A stretch of 64,000 nt of DNA from Micromonospora echinospora. GTDB taxonomy: Bacteria > Actinomycetota > Actinomycetes > Mycobacteriales > Micromonosporaceae. This document shows positions 28,300-36,816 of this stretch, in pieces; position 1 is the stretch's first letter; each line of letters opens with the position of its first letter. The translations under genes and the position numbers were made by a program. Below the pieces are notes generated by a model. It was given only the letters and a program-made list of their open reading frames with translations. It did not search any database and was not told where the DNA came from. The DNA is taken from positions 6,527,501 to 6,591,500 of the forward strand of contig NZ_JACHJC010000001.1 in assembly GCF_014203425.1 (NCBI RefSeq), in the 5' to 3' direction.

Positions 28300-30636
28300 T
28301 CAGCCGGTCGCGCCCCGCCCGGCGACCTGGAGGTTCCCGGTACGGCGCAGCTTCTGCCAGCCCAGCCGGCCCCCGGTCAGCGCGGTGCCGACGGCCTGGA
28401 GCAGCACCAGGTACATCACCTGCCGGTAGACGAACTGCTGCAACGGCAGCACCCAGAGCACGCCGAGCTTCTCCCGGTCCAGCCGGAAGGCCAGCACCGC
28501 CGTGACGAACTGAAGCGCGAGCATGACCAGCCAGGCCACCACCGTGTCGCTGCGGTCCAGGAAGATCAGCCCGTAGATGGCGAGCAGGTCGATCACCGGG
28601 GCGGCCAGCGGCAGCAGCACGCCGAACAGCGTGAGGAACGACAGGCACCGGCGGCCGAACCGGCCGGACGGACCGCTCTCGATCACCGAGCGCCGGTGCT
28701 TCCACATCGCCTGCATGGTGCCGTAGCTCCACCGGTACCGCTGCTTCCACAACTGGCCGATCGTGGTCGGCGCCTCGGTCCACGCTCGGGCGCTCTCCTC
28801 GTACACGATGTGCCAGCCGGCGCGGCCGACGGCGATGGTGACGTCGGTGTCCTCGGCGAGCGTGTCGTCGGTCATGCCGCCCACCTGCTCCAACGCCTGC
28901 CGCCGGAACGCGCCGATCGCGCCGGGGACGGTGGGCATGCAGCGCAGCGTCTCGTAGAGGCGGCGGTCGAGGTTGAAGCCGATGACGTACTCGATGTGCT
29001 GCCACTTGGCGATCAGGCCGCGACGGTTGCCGACCTTGACGTTGCCGGCGACCACGCCGACCCGGGGGTCGGCGAAGGGCTGGACCAGCCGGCGGACCGA
29101 TTCCGGCTCGAAGATCGTGTCGCCGTCGACCATGACGATCAGGTCGTGCCGGGCCAGCGCGACGCCGGTGTTGAGCGCGCTCGGCTTGCCGCCGTTGGGC
29201 TTGCGGACGACCCGGACGTTCGGCAGCCCCAGCGCCGCGACGATGTCGGCGGTGCCGTCGGTCGAGCCGTCGTCGACCACCACCACCTCGATGCCGCCGG
29301 GGTGGTCGCCGCAGGCCAGCGAGCGCACGGCCGCGGCGATGCCCTCCCGCTCGTTGTACGCGGGCACGATCACCGAGACCGGTTCGGTGACCGGCGGGCC
29401 CCACGACCAGTCACGGCGACGGCGCCGGCGCGCGTGCCTTGTGGCCAGGACGAACAGCAGCAGCGACCGGCCGACGGTGAGCACCCCGACGAGCACGAAG
29501 AAGACGCCGAGCACCCCGAACATGCCGTCGGCCACCCGTACCGCGCCGACCAGGACGTGGCCCCGCAACCGCTCGTCGAGCGAGGCCGCCGTGTGCCCGC
29601 CCACCGGGCCGGACACACCCGCGGCCGCGAACGTCTGGTTGAGTCCCTCGCTGACGGTGGTGAAGCGGTAGCCGCGTTCCAGCATCGGCGGGATGTAGCG
29701 GTCCAGCGCGGCCACCGTGCTGGACCGGTCGCCGCCCGAGTCGTGCCAGAGCGCGACGATGCCGGCCGTCCCGTCCGGCGTGGCGTTCGCGATCATCTCC
29801 TCGACCGGGGGCAGCTCCCAGTCCCGGCTGTCGACGTCGTTGACGACCGTGAGGTAGCCCAGTTCGCCCGCCTGCCGCAGCATCGGCCAGTCCCGGTCGG
29901 TGTAGGCGTCCGCCCGGGACGAGTACGGGAAACGCAGCAGCGACGGCCGGACACCTGTGGTGCTGGCGATGGCGAGCTGCGTCTGCGCGTACTCCAGTTC
30001 GCGCCGCCACTCCGGCAGCGCTGCGAGGTCGGGATGGGTGAACGTGTGGACGCCCAGCTCGTGCCCCTCGGCCACCAGCCGGCGGGTCACCTCCGGGTTG
30101 CGGACGACCTGCGAGCCGACGACGAAGAAGGTGCCCTTGACCTGGTACTTGTCCAGGACGCGCAGCACCTCCGGCGTCCACCGCGGGTCGGGTCCGTCGT
30201 CGAAGGTAAGCGCCACGGTGCGCGGCGGCAGGCGGTGCGACTGGGTCCGGCCCTCCGCGCCGACGTTGACGATCGGGCCGCCCCCGACCACCGAGCTGGG
30301 AACCTCCCGCTGGCTGCCGGGCGTCACCCGGTTGTCCGGTACGAACGCGGCGTTCGTGTACGCCTCGACGACCAGCAGGCCGCCCAGGACGACCACGACC
30401 ATGGCGACCAGGGCCCAGCTCGGCCGGGGCAGGAGACGCCGGCCGCGGGACCGGCGCGGGCCGGGGATCTGCGGCGCTCCGGGGATCTGCCGGACGTCCA
30501 GCACGACTGTGGGCGCGTCGTCCGGCTGCCGCCCGGCCCGGTGCCGGCGGGCGGCCCGCACACGACGGGCGTCCAGCGTGACTGTGGGCTGCTCGCTCGT
30601 CGGCGGGTTCGGACGGGCGGGCGCCTGGTCACTCAT
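28300..30636 (-). CDS. Polysaccharide deacetylase (NodB) - glycosyltransferase family 2 fusion
   Basis: A 778-residue two-enzyme membrane protein. After a cytoplasmic Arg/Pro-rich tail and a TM helix (about 75-95), an extracellular NodB/CE4 domain carries TFDDGPD and the metal-binding HTFTHPD motif. TM helices near 360-385 lead to a cytoplasmic processive GT2 domain with VVVDDGSTDGT, VDGDT, EDTD and QRYRW, followed by four to five TM helices. The order (outside deacetylase, inside synthase) suggests making and trimming an N-acetylated beta-glycan, as the separate PgaB/IcaB and PgaC/IcaA proteins do. ATG 30636 overlaps the upstream gene by 8 bases. Confidence 0.92.
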   Translation of the reverse strand: MSDQAPARPNPPTSEQPTVTLDARRVRAARRHRAGRQPDDAPTVVLDVRQIPGAPQIPGPRRSRGRRLLPRPSWALVAMVVVVLGGLLVVEAYTNAAFVPDNRVTPGSQREVPSSVVGGGPIVNVGAEGRTQSHRLPPRTVALTFDDGPDPRWTPEVLRVLDKYQVKGTFFVVGSQVVRNPEVTRRLVAEGHELGVHTFTHPDLAALPEWRRELEYAQTQLAIASTTGVRPSLLRFPYSSRADAYTDRDWPMLRQAGELGYLTVVNDVDSRDWELPPVEEMIANATPDGTAGIVALWHDSGGDRSSTVAALDRYIPPMLERGYRFTTVSEGLNQTFAAAGVSGPVGGHTAASLDERLRGHVLVGAVRVADGMFGVLGVFFVLVGVLTVGRSLLLFVLATRHARRRRRRDWSWGPPVTEPVSVIVPAYNEREGIAAAVRSLACGDHPGGIEVVVVDDGSTDGTADIVAALGLPNVRVVRKPNGGKPSALNTGVALARHDLIVMVDGDTIFEPESVRRLVQPFADPRVGVVAGNVKVGNRRGLIAKWQHIEYVIGFNLDRRLYETLRCMPTVPGAIGAFRRQALEQVGGMTDDTLAEDTDVTIAVGRAGWHIVYEESARAWTEAPTTIGQLWKQRYRWSYGTMQAMWKHRRSVIESGPSGRFGRRCLSFLTLFGVLLPLAAPVIDLLAIYGLIFLDRSDTVVAWLVMLALQFVTAVLAFRLDREKLGVLWVLPLQQFVYRQVMYLVLLQAVGTALTGGRLGWQKLRRTGNLQVAGRGATG

Positions 30637-31147
30637 CGGCGGGCGCGGCGGGTTCGGCTGGCGGGTCGACGGCGGGCGGCGGGTCGACCACGGGCGGCGG
30701 CACCGCGGCGGTGGGGGCGGTGGGCGGCGCGGTGGTGGCCGGCGTCTGGACGGGCCGGGGCGCGGTCGGGGCGGGCCGGGTCGGCCGTTGAGACCGAGGG
30801 CTCGGCGAGACCGTGGTGGCGGGGGCGACGGAGGTGGCCGGCGCCCGCGCCGGAGCGGTACGGATGTCGGTGGGCGTGTCCGGCGTGGGAAGGGTCACCG
30901 CGGGCGCGTCCGACGGGTTCGGCGACGGTAGCCGCTGCTCGCTGGTCGGCTCGACGAACGGAATGACGGTGTCCGGGGTGATCGGCCCTCCGGCGAAGCT
31001 GGCTCCGACCATGACCGTGTAGATCACGCCCGCCGCGCCGGCGCAGTAGGCGAGACGGCGCAGCCGCCGGCGTCGCCGCCCGCTCGGGTCGACGAAGACG
31101 GGGGGCGATTCCGGTACGACAGGAATCAGTGCGGTCGGGCCTTCCAC
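30629..31147 (-). CDS. Single-pass membrane protein with Pro/Thr-rich exterior
   Basis: A 172-residue protein: a short cytoplasmic N terminus ending in an RRRRRLRRL cluster, one TM helix (about 30-52) and a long Pro/Ala/Thr-rich outer tail ending PADE. No catalytic domain is visible. GTG 31147 is chosen because TACACT lies 6 bases upstream (leaderless pattern); a longer reading from GTG 31186 is possible. It shares 8 bases with the deacetylase-GT2 gene, so it is its translational partner and may help anchor or organise the glycan machinery; this is inference. It is divergent from pta. Confidence 0.65.
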   Translation of the reverse strand: MEGPTALIPVVPESPPVFVDPSGRRRRRLRRLAYCAGAAGVIYTVMVGASFAGGPITPDTVIPFVEPTSEQRLPSPNPSDAPAVTLPTPDTPTDIRTAPARAPATSVAPATTVSPSPRSQRPTRPAPTAPRPVQTPATTAPPTAPTAAVPPPVVDPPPAVDPPAEPAAPADE

Positions 31148-31153
31148 CAGCCA

Positions 31154-31159
31154 AGTGTA
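31154..31159 (-). promoter_or_regulatory. -10 box of a leaderless promoter (glycan operon)
   Basis: TACACT on the minus strand, 6 bases before GTG 31147; no Shine-Dalgarno sequence is seen there. Confidence 0.45.
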
Positions 31160-31236
31160 GATGCGAGAAATTCCCACCTTCTCCACCGGCTAGCCGTGCT
31201 GACCAGGCAGAACGGACAGCACCGACCTCGATCTTG

Positions 31237-31242
31237 TAGGTT
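31237..31242 (+). promoter_or_regulatory. -10 box of the pta-ackA promoter
   Basis: TAGGTT lies 7 bases before GTG 31250. CGGACA at 31213-31218 is a plausible -35 with an 18-base spacer. The transcript would be leaderless. Confidence 0.5.
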
Positions 31243-31249
31243 GGGTGCC

Positions 31250-33316
31250 GTGGCTCGCAGCGTGTACCTCACCGGCGTCGGCTCGGGCGGGGGAAAATCG
31301 ACAGTGGCGCTCGGGCTGGCCGAGCTGTTGTCCCGGCAGGTGGAACGGATCGGCGCGTTCCGGCCGCTCGTCGCCGGTGACGGCACCGACCCGATCCTGG
31401 CCCTGCTCACCGAGCGCTACCGGATGGAACTGCCGGTCGACGAGCTGTACGGCGCCACGTACGCCGAGGCGACCGCGCTCGTCGCGGACGGCCGCCGGGA
31501 GGAACTGATCTCCCGGATCGTCACCCGCTACCGGGAGGTCGAACGCCGCTGCCCGGCGATAGTGGTGGTGGGCAGCGACTTCGCCTACGGCGACGGCACC
31601 GGCCCGCGCGAGCTGGCCTTCAACGCCCGGCTCGCGACCGAGTTCGGCAGCGTCGTGGTGCCCGTGGTGGACGGGTTCGCGCAGGAGCCGGAGGCGATCG
31701 CGGCGGCGCTGCGCGGCGCGTACCACGATCTGGTCGACCTCGGCGCGACGGTGATCGCGGCGCTGGCCAACCGCGTGCCGCAGCCGATGACGCTGCCCGA
31801 GCTGCCGGTGCCCGCGTACGCGATCCCGGAGGTGCCGACCGTGTCGGCGCCGACGGTGGCCGAGGTGGCGGCGGCGCTGCACGGCACGGTGCTCACCGGC
31901 GACGAGACCGCGCTCGACCGCGACGTGCTCGACTACGTGGTCGGCGCGGCGCACGTGCCGACGCTGCTGGACCACCTCACCGACGGGGCGCTGGTGATCA
32001 CCCCGGGTGACCGCGCCGACCTGCTGGTGGCCGCCGGCGCCGCGCACGTCGCCGGGCAGGTGTCGCTGGCCGGGCTGGTGCTCACGCTCGGCGAACAGCC
32101 CGACCCGCGCGCCATGCGGCTGGTCGAGCGGATGAACACCGGGCTGCCCGTGCTGTCGGTGCCCAGCGACAGCTACGACACGGTGTCCGCGTCCAGCCGC
32201 ATCGAGGGCCGCCCCAGCACCGCCAACCCGCGCAAGGTCGAGGCCGCGCTCGGCGCGTTCGAACGCTGCGTGGACACCGACGACCTGGCCCGCCGGCTGC
32301 GCGTCAGCCGTTCCGCACGGGTCACCCCGCTGATGTTCGAGAACGACCTGATCGACCGGGCCCGCGCCCAGCGCCGCCGGCTCGTACTGCCCGAGGGCGC
32401 CGACGAGCGGATCCTGCGCGCGACCGAGGTGCTGATGCGCCGGGGCGTCGCCGAGATCACCCTGCTCGGCCGCCCGGACGAGATCGCCCGCCGCACCCGG
32501 GAACTGGGCGTGGACCTCGGCGACGCCCAGGTGGTCGACCCGGCGACCAGCCCGTGGCGGGACGAGTTCGCGCAGGCGTACGCGCAGTTGCGCGCCCACC
32601 GCGGCGTAACCGTGGAGCTGGCGCACGACATCGTGGCGCAGGCCAACTACTTCGGCACGATGATGGTGCAGACCGGCCACGCCGACGGCATGGTCTCCGG
32701 CGCCACCCACACCACAGCCGCCACCATCCGCCCGGCATTCGAGATCATCCGGACCGTGCCGGGCGTCTCGGTCGCCTCCAGCGTCTTCTTCATGCTGCTC
32801 GCCGACCGGGTGCTCGTGTACGGCGACTGCGCCGTCAACCCCGACCCGGACGCCGACCAGCTCGCCGACATCGCCATCTCGTCGGCCGACACCGCGGCCC
32901 GGTTCGGCATTGAGCCGCGGGTGGCGATGCTGTCGTACTCCACCGGCAGCTCCGGCGCCGGCGCCGACGTGGAGAAGGTCGCCGCGGCCACCAAGCTGGT
33001 CCGGGAACGCCGGCCCGACCTGCTCGTCGAGGGCCCGATCCAGTACGACGCGGCGATCGACCCGCAGGTGGCGGCCACCAAACTGCCGGACAGCCCGGTC
33101 GCCGGGCGGGCCACCGTGTTCATCTTCCCGGACCTGAACACCGGCAACAACACGTACAAGGCGGTGCAGCGCTCGGCCGGGGCGGTGGCGGTCGGGCCGG
33201 TCATGCAGGGCCTGAACCGGCCGGTGAACGACCTCTCCCGGGGCGCCACCGTGCCGGACATCGTCAACACGGTGGCGATCACCGCCATCCAGGCCGCCGC
33301 GGAGGCGTCGGAATGA
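31250..33316 (+). CDS. pta: Phosphate acetyltransferase
   Basis: A 688-residue long-form Pta converting acetyl-CoA and phosphate to acetyl phosphate. N-terminal BioD/P-loop-like domain (GVGSGGGKST near residues 9-18), a middle DRTGG-type domain, and the catalytic PTA_PTB domain from about residue 361 (LVLPEGADERILRATE, TGSSGAGADVEKV, GPIQYDAAIDP). Start GTG 31250 follows a -10 box by 7 bases. The stop overlaps the ackA start (ATGA), so the acetate pathway is one coupled unit. Confidence 0.96.
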   Translation: MARSVYLTGVGSGGGKSTVALGLAELLSRQVERIGAFRPLVAGDGTDPILALLTERYRMELPVDELYGATYAEATALVADGRREELISRIVTRYREVERRCPAIVVVGSDFAYGDGTGPRELAFNARLATEFGSVVVPVVDGFAQEPEAIAAALRGAYHDLVDLGATVIAALANRVPQPMTLPELPVPAYAIPEVPTVSAPTVAEVAAALHGTVLTGDETALDRDVLDYVVGAAHVPTLLDHLTDGALVITPGDRADLLVAAGAAHVAGQVSLAGLVLTLGEQPDPRAMRLVERMNTGLPVLSVPSDSYDTVSASSRIEGRPSTANPRKVEAALGAFERCVDTDDLARRLRVSRSARVTPLMFENDLIDRARAQRRRLVLPEGADERILRATEVLMRRGVAEITLLGRPDEIARRTRELGVDLGDAQVVDPATSPWRDEFAQAYAQLRAHRGVTVELAHDIVAQANYFGTMMVQTGHADGMVSGATHTTAATIRPAFEIIRTVPGVSVASSVFFMLLADRVLVYGDCAVNPDPDADQLADIAISSADTAARFGIEPRVAMLSYSTGSSGAGADVEKVAAATKLVRERRPDLLVEGPIQYDAAIDPQVAATKLPDSPVAGRATVFIFPDLNTGNNTYKAVQRSAGAVAVGPVMQGLNRPVNDLSRGATVPDIVNTVAITAIQAAAEASE

Positions 33317-34428
33317 GCCGCATCCTGGTCCTCAACAGCGGATCCTCGTCCGTCAAGTACCGGCTGTACGACGGCGACGACGTCCTGGACAAGGGCACAG
33401 TCGAGCGGATCGGCGAACCCGGAGGCGGGCCGGCCGACCACGAGAGCGCGGTCCGGGAGATCATCGGCCGCCTCGACCTGACCGGGCTGGCCGGCGTCGG
33501 TCACCGGGTGGTGCACGGCGGGCGGAAGTTCAGCGAGCCGGTACGCATCGACGACGCGGTCGTCACCGCCATCGAGGACCTGGTGCCGCTGGCCCCGCTG
33601 CACAACCCGGCCAACCTCGCCGGCATCCGGGTCGCGCTGGAGGCGCTGCCGGACACCCCGCAGGTGGCGGTCTTCGACACCGCGTTCCACCACACGCTGC
33701 CCGAGGCCGCCGCGACGTACGCGATCGACAAGACCACCGCCGAGCGGTACGGCGTCCGCCGGTACGGCTTCCACGGCACCTCGCACGCGTACGTCTCGCG
33801 TCGCGTCGCCGACCTCCTCGACCGCCCGTACGACGAGCTGAACACCATCACCCTGCACCTCGGCAACGGGGCGAGCGCGTGCGCGGTCCAGGGTGGCCGC
33901 AGCGTGGCCACCTCGATGGGCATGTCACCGCTGGAGGGCCTGGTGATGGGCACCCGAAGCGGCGACCTCGACCCGACAGTCATCTTCCACCTGCGCCGCG
34001 AGGGCGGCATGGGCGTCGACGACATCGACGACCTGCTCAACCACCGCAGCGGTCTGCTCGGGCTGACCGGCGCCAACGACATGCGCGAGGTGCTGGCCCG
34101 CCGCGACGCCGGTGACCCGGACGCGACGCTGGCGTTCGACGTCTACTGCCGGCGCATCACCGGCTACGTCGGCGCGTACTACGCGCTGCTCGGCCGGGTC
34201 GACGCGATCGCGTTCACCGCCGGGGTCGGCGAGCACGCCGCGCCGGTACGGGCGACGGCGCTGGCCGGGCTGGACCGGCTCGGCATCGCCGTCGACCCGG
34301 CGCGCAACGACGGCCACGGCGACCGGATCGTCTCGCCGGACGGCGCGGAGGTGGCGGTGCTGGTGGTGGGCACCGACGAGGAGCGGGAGATCGCCCGCGA
34401 GACCCGCGAGGTGCTCGGCACGGCCTGA
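33313..34428 (+). CDS. ackA: Acetate kinase
   Basis: A 371-residue ASKHA-fold kinase: acetyl phosphate + ADP to acetate + ATP. It has N-terminal LNSGSSSVKY, GHRVVHGG, FDTAFHHTLP, YGFHGTSHAYV, HLGNGAS and GEHA, all family signatures. Slightly shorter than the ~400-residue enterobacterial enzyme, which is normal for actinobacteria. It starts inside the pta stop. Downstream are three hairpin repeats and no other gene on this strand until 34972. Confidence 0.96.
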   Translation: MSRILVLNSGSSSVKYRLYDGDDVLDKGTVERIGEPGGGPADHESAVREIIGRLDLTGLAGVGHRVVHGGRKFSEPVRIDDAVVTAIEDLVPLAPLHNPANLAGIRVALEALPDTPQVAVFDTAFHHTLPEAAATYAIDKTTAERYGVRRYGFHGTSHAYVSRRVADLLDRPYDELNTITLHLGNGASACAVQGGRSVATSMGMSPLEGLVMGTRSGDLDPTVIFHLRREGGMGVDDIDDLLNHRSGLLGLTGANDMREVLARRDAGDPDATLAFDVYCRRITGYVGAYYALLGRVDAIAFTAGVGEHAAPVRATALAGLDRLGIAVDPARNDGHGDRIVSPDGAEVAVLVVGTDEEREIARETREVLGTA

Positions 34429-34455
34429 TCGCGTTCTGGGCGACGGTGCCTTAGA

Positions 34456-34564
34456 TGCCGCCACCTCGGGGAGGTGGCGTGGTCCGGTGCCGCCGATGCC
34501 GCCACCACGGCGAAGTGGCGTGACCGCGGCGCCTCAAGTGCCGCCACCTCGGGGAGGTGGCGTG
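34456..34564. repeat. Three 26-base palindromic repeats at 41-42-base spacing
   Basis: Units at 34456-34481, 34497-34522 and 34539-34564. The first and third are identical; the second differs at its centre. Each folds on CCACCTC/GAGGTGG or CCAC/GTGG arms. The reverse complement of the core (CGCCACTTCGGGGAGGTGGC) matches the X units of the array at 54.7-55.2 kb. Confidence 0.75.
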
Positions 34565-34616
34565 ATACCGGTGCGCCCGACGCCGCCCCTGCCGCTGCCG
34601 GCGTGCGGCGGGCGGG

Positions 34617-34790
34617 TCAGCCCAGGGCGATCCAGGCGACCAGGGCGACCACCACGACGACGGCGACGGCCACACCGGCGATCAGCGGTACCCGGGACGG
34701 CGCCGACGCCGACGCGGCCGGCTCGGGCGAATCGACGAACGCGCGGAACTGCGCTGTGTTGCCACTCGGGTCGGTGTAGTTCTCAGCCAT
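34617..34790 (-). CDS. Small tail-anchored membrane protein
   Basis: A 57-residue protein: polar N-terminal half (MAENYTDPSGNTAQFR) and a C-terminal TM helix (about 34-55, LIAGVAVAVVVVVALVAWIAL). No family is recognised. The ATG at 34790 is supported by TAGGGT 7 bases upstream and by the hydrophilic start. It reads toward the three hairpin repeats that follow ackA, and is divergent from the lipoprotein hydrolase. Confidence 0.65.
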   Translation of the reverse strand: MAENYTDPSGNTAQFRAFVDSPEPAASASAPSRVPLIAGVAVAVVVVVALVAWIALG

Positions 34791-34797
34791 GCGGGTG

Positions 34798-34803
34798 ACC
34801 CTA
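34798..34803 (-). promoter_or_regulatory. -10 box of a leaderless promoter (small membrane protein)
   Basis: TAGGGT on the minus strand, 7 bases before ATG 34790. Confidence 0.5.
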
Positions 34804-34959
34804 GCGAAGCCGGCCGGACCCGGCCGCCCCGCCGGGCCGGAGCAAGACATCCGGCTCACCCGGCCCGAGCAAACCCGCCCGGCCGGTGGAGGTGTCGCCC
34901 GGCCGGGTGGCGGTGGCAGCCGATCCGGACGGCGGGCGCGGGCCGACCGCTCGGCTGCC

Positions 34960-34965
34960 TACCGT
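34960..34965 (+). promoter_or_regulatory. -10 box of a leaderless promoter (lipoprotein hydrolase 1)
   Basis: TACCGT, 6 bases before GTG 34972; no ribosome site precedes this start. Confidence 0.45.
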
Positions 34966-34971
34966 GCAGGT

Positions 34972-36123
34972 GTGAGGTGGCAGCGGCTGGTGGCCGCGCT
35001 GATGACGGCGCTGCTGGCCGGCTGCGGCCAGGCCGTCGCCACGACCGATGCCGTCCCGGCCGGTGTCCGGCCCGCCCCCGAGCGCCAGTACGCGGTGGGA
35101 ATGCGGCAGTTCACGCTCGACCCGGACAGCGCCCGGCCGCTGCCGGTCACCGTCTGGTACCCGGCCGACCTGCCCGCGCCGGCCGCTCCGTCTGCGTCCA
35201 CGGGTCCCGCCGGGCCGGCCCGCGCCACCGCGCCGATCTCCGCCTCCACGCCCGGCCGGACCACCGCGCCCAGCTCTCCCGCCACGCCCAATCCTGCCGC
35301 GCCACCCGGCTCCCCCGCCGCCGCGCCACCCGGCTCCATCAGCGCACGTGGCTCCGCCACCTCGCCGGGCCGCGCCGCCGGGCCGTCCGGCGCAGACGCT
35401 GGGATGCAGGACGGGCCACGGGTGCGGCCTGGCGCGCCGTTCGCGGCGGGCCGGTTCCCGGTGGTCCTCTACAGCCACGGGCTGCGCAGCCTGCCCGCGC
35501 TGCACGCCGCGCTGACCAGCCGCTGGGCGGCTGCCGGGTTCGTGGTGGTCGCACCCACGTACCCGCGTACGAACCTGCGCGCCCGCCACTACACCCGCGA
35601 CGACGTACGCAACCAGCCGGCCGACGCCTGGCGGCTGGTCCGTCACCTGGTCCGCCTGGGCACCCGCCCTGGCGACCCGCTCGGCGCGCACCTGGCCGTG
35701 GACCGGTTCGCCGCCGCCGGGCACTCGGCCGGCGGTCACACCAGCCTCGGCATGTTCGCCTCCGGGCAACCGTCCCCGTTGCGGGCCGGGATCGTGATCG
35801 CCGGTGGCCGGATGGTCGCCGGCTTCTCCCGGCCGCTCGTGCCGATGCTGTTCGTGCACGGCAGCGCCGACCGGATCGTGCCGGAGTCGATCGGCCGGGC
35901 CGCGTACGCCCGCTGTCTCGGCCCGGCCGCCTTCCTGAGCCTGCGCGGTCAGGGCCACGGCGAGTACCTGACACCGGGCCGGTCCGGCTTCGCCCAGGTG
36001 CTCGCCACCACCACCGACTTCCTGCGCTGGACGCTCTACGCCGACCGGGCAGCGCTGCGCCGCCTCCCCGCCGACGCGACAGCCCCCGGCACCACCTTCA
36101 CGACCCGCTCCCTCCCCGCCTGA
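34972..36123 (+). CDS. Lipoprotein alpha/beta hydrolase, paralog 1
   Basis: A 383-residue secreted lipoprotein. Signal peptide with lipobox LLAGC (Cys about residue 16), then a hydrolase core interrupted by a 70-residue Pro/Ala/Thr/Ser-rich insert. Core motifs: FPVVLYSHG, nucleophile elbow GHSAGGH, VHGSADRIV and the late His in RGQGHGEYL. It resembles chlorophyllase/PET-hydrolase-like dienelactone-type hydrolases. It shares most core motifs with the gene at 36817 (FPVVL-SHGL, RWAAAGFVV, NQPAD, GHSAGG, EFLRWTLY-type end), so the two are duplicates. The substrate is unknown. Confidence 0.82.
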   Translation: MRWQRLVAALMTALLAGCGQAVATTDAVPAGVRPAPERQYAVGMRQFTLDPDSARPLPVTVWYPADLPAPAAPSASTGPAGPARATAPISASTPGRTTAPSSPATPNPAAPPGSPAAAPPGSISARGSATSPGRAAGPSGADAGMQDGPRVRPGAPFAAGRFPVVLYSHGLRSLPALHAALTSRWAAAGFVVVAPTYPRTNLRARHYTRDDVRNQPADAWRLVRHLVRLGTRPGDPLGAHLAVDRFAAAGHSAGGHTSLGMFASGQPSPLRAGIVIAGGRMVAGFSRPLVPMLFVHGSADRIVPESIGRAAYARCLGPAAFLSLRGQGHGEYLTPGRSGFAQVLATTTDFLRWTLYADRAALRRLPADATAPGTTFTTRSLPA

Positions 36124-36150
36124 CCGCACCCCGCCCGGCCCAGCGCCAAC

Positions 36151-36205
36151 GATCATGAGGTTGACGGCGACGAACCGGACAGCAGATGCCGCCAACTTCA
36201 TGATC
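36151..36205. repeat. Dispersed GATCATGA hairpin, copy 1
   Basis: Arms 36151-36168 and 36188-36205 pair over 18 positions with two non-canonical pairs. A near-identical element occurs at 48134-48188, with a related loop. Confidence 0.65.
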
Positions 36206-36229
36206 GACGTGACCCAGGGCGGGGGTGGG

Positions 36230-36235
36230 TAGGGT
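36230..36235 (+). promoter_or_regulatory. -10 box of a leaderless promoter (nucleotidyltransferase)
   Basis: TAGGGT, 6 bases before GTG 36242. Confidence 0.5.
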
Positions 36236-36241
36236 GCGGGC

Positions 36242-36775
36242 GTGGACGGGCTGGAAGAGCGGCAACTGGGCGCCATCCGTGAGGTGGTGGAGGTGGCCGG
36301 AGCGGCCGGGATCGACGTCTGGCTGCGTGGCGGCTGGGCGATGGACTTCCACCTCGGCGCGGTGAGCCGCCCGCACGTCGACGTCGACTGGTACTGCTGG
36401 CGGCGGGACGCCGACCTGCTGGCCGACCGCCTCGGCGCGCTCGACTGGCGGCCCGACCCCCGGATGCCGGCGACGCTCCAGCTCGACCTGCTCCGGGACG
36501 ACGTCGAGCTGAGCTTCGCGTACCTCGACCGGGACGCGGCGGGCCGGGTCGTCGTGGGCGCCGGACCGTGGGCGGGCACCGTCCTGCCCGAGGGCATGCT
36601 GACCGCACCACCCGGCCGGATCGGCCCGCTCGCGGCGCCGGTGATCAGCATCGCCGCGCAGATCGAGTTCAAGGAGATGTTCCCGGTCTGGATGCCGGAG
36701 CGGCCCCGCCGTGCCAAGGACGCCGCCGACCTGGCCCGGCTCCGGGCATCGGCGTGCGACCACCCGACGGGCTGA
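36242..36775 (+). CDS. Aminoglycoside-adenylyltransferase-like nucleotidyltransferase
   Basis: A 177-residue nucleotidyltransferase resembling the aminoglycoside 2''-adenylyltransferase family. LRGGWAMDFHLG followed by R-x2-VDVDWYCWRRD gives the metal-binding Asp pair expected of the fold, and EFKEMFP near the C terminus fits the family. Whether it modifies a drug, a sugar or a nucleotide cannot be said; actual resistance is unproven. Start GTG 36242. It lies between two paralogous lipoprotein hydrolases and seems inserted in that tandem duplication. Confidence 0.75.
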   Translation: MDGLEERQLGAIREVVEVAGAAGIDVWLRGGWAMDFHLGAVSRPHVDVDWYCWRRDADLLADRLGALDWRPDPRMPATLQLDLLRDDVELSFAYLDRDAAGRVVVGAGPWAGTVLPEGMLTAPPGRIGPLAAPVISIAAQIEFKEMFPVWMPERPRRAKDAADLARLRASACDHPTG

Positions 36776-36803
36776 CCGGGCCGGGTCACAGGCGATCGCG
36801 AGG

Positions 36804-36809
36804 CACAAT
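36804..36809 (+). promoter_or_regulatory. -10 box of a leaderless promoter (lipoprotein hydrolase 2)
   Basis: CACAAT, 7 bases before ATG 36817; no Shine-Dalgarno sequence is visible. Confidence 0.45.
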
Positions 36810-36816
36810 CGAGTTC

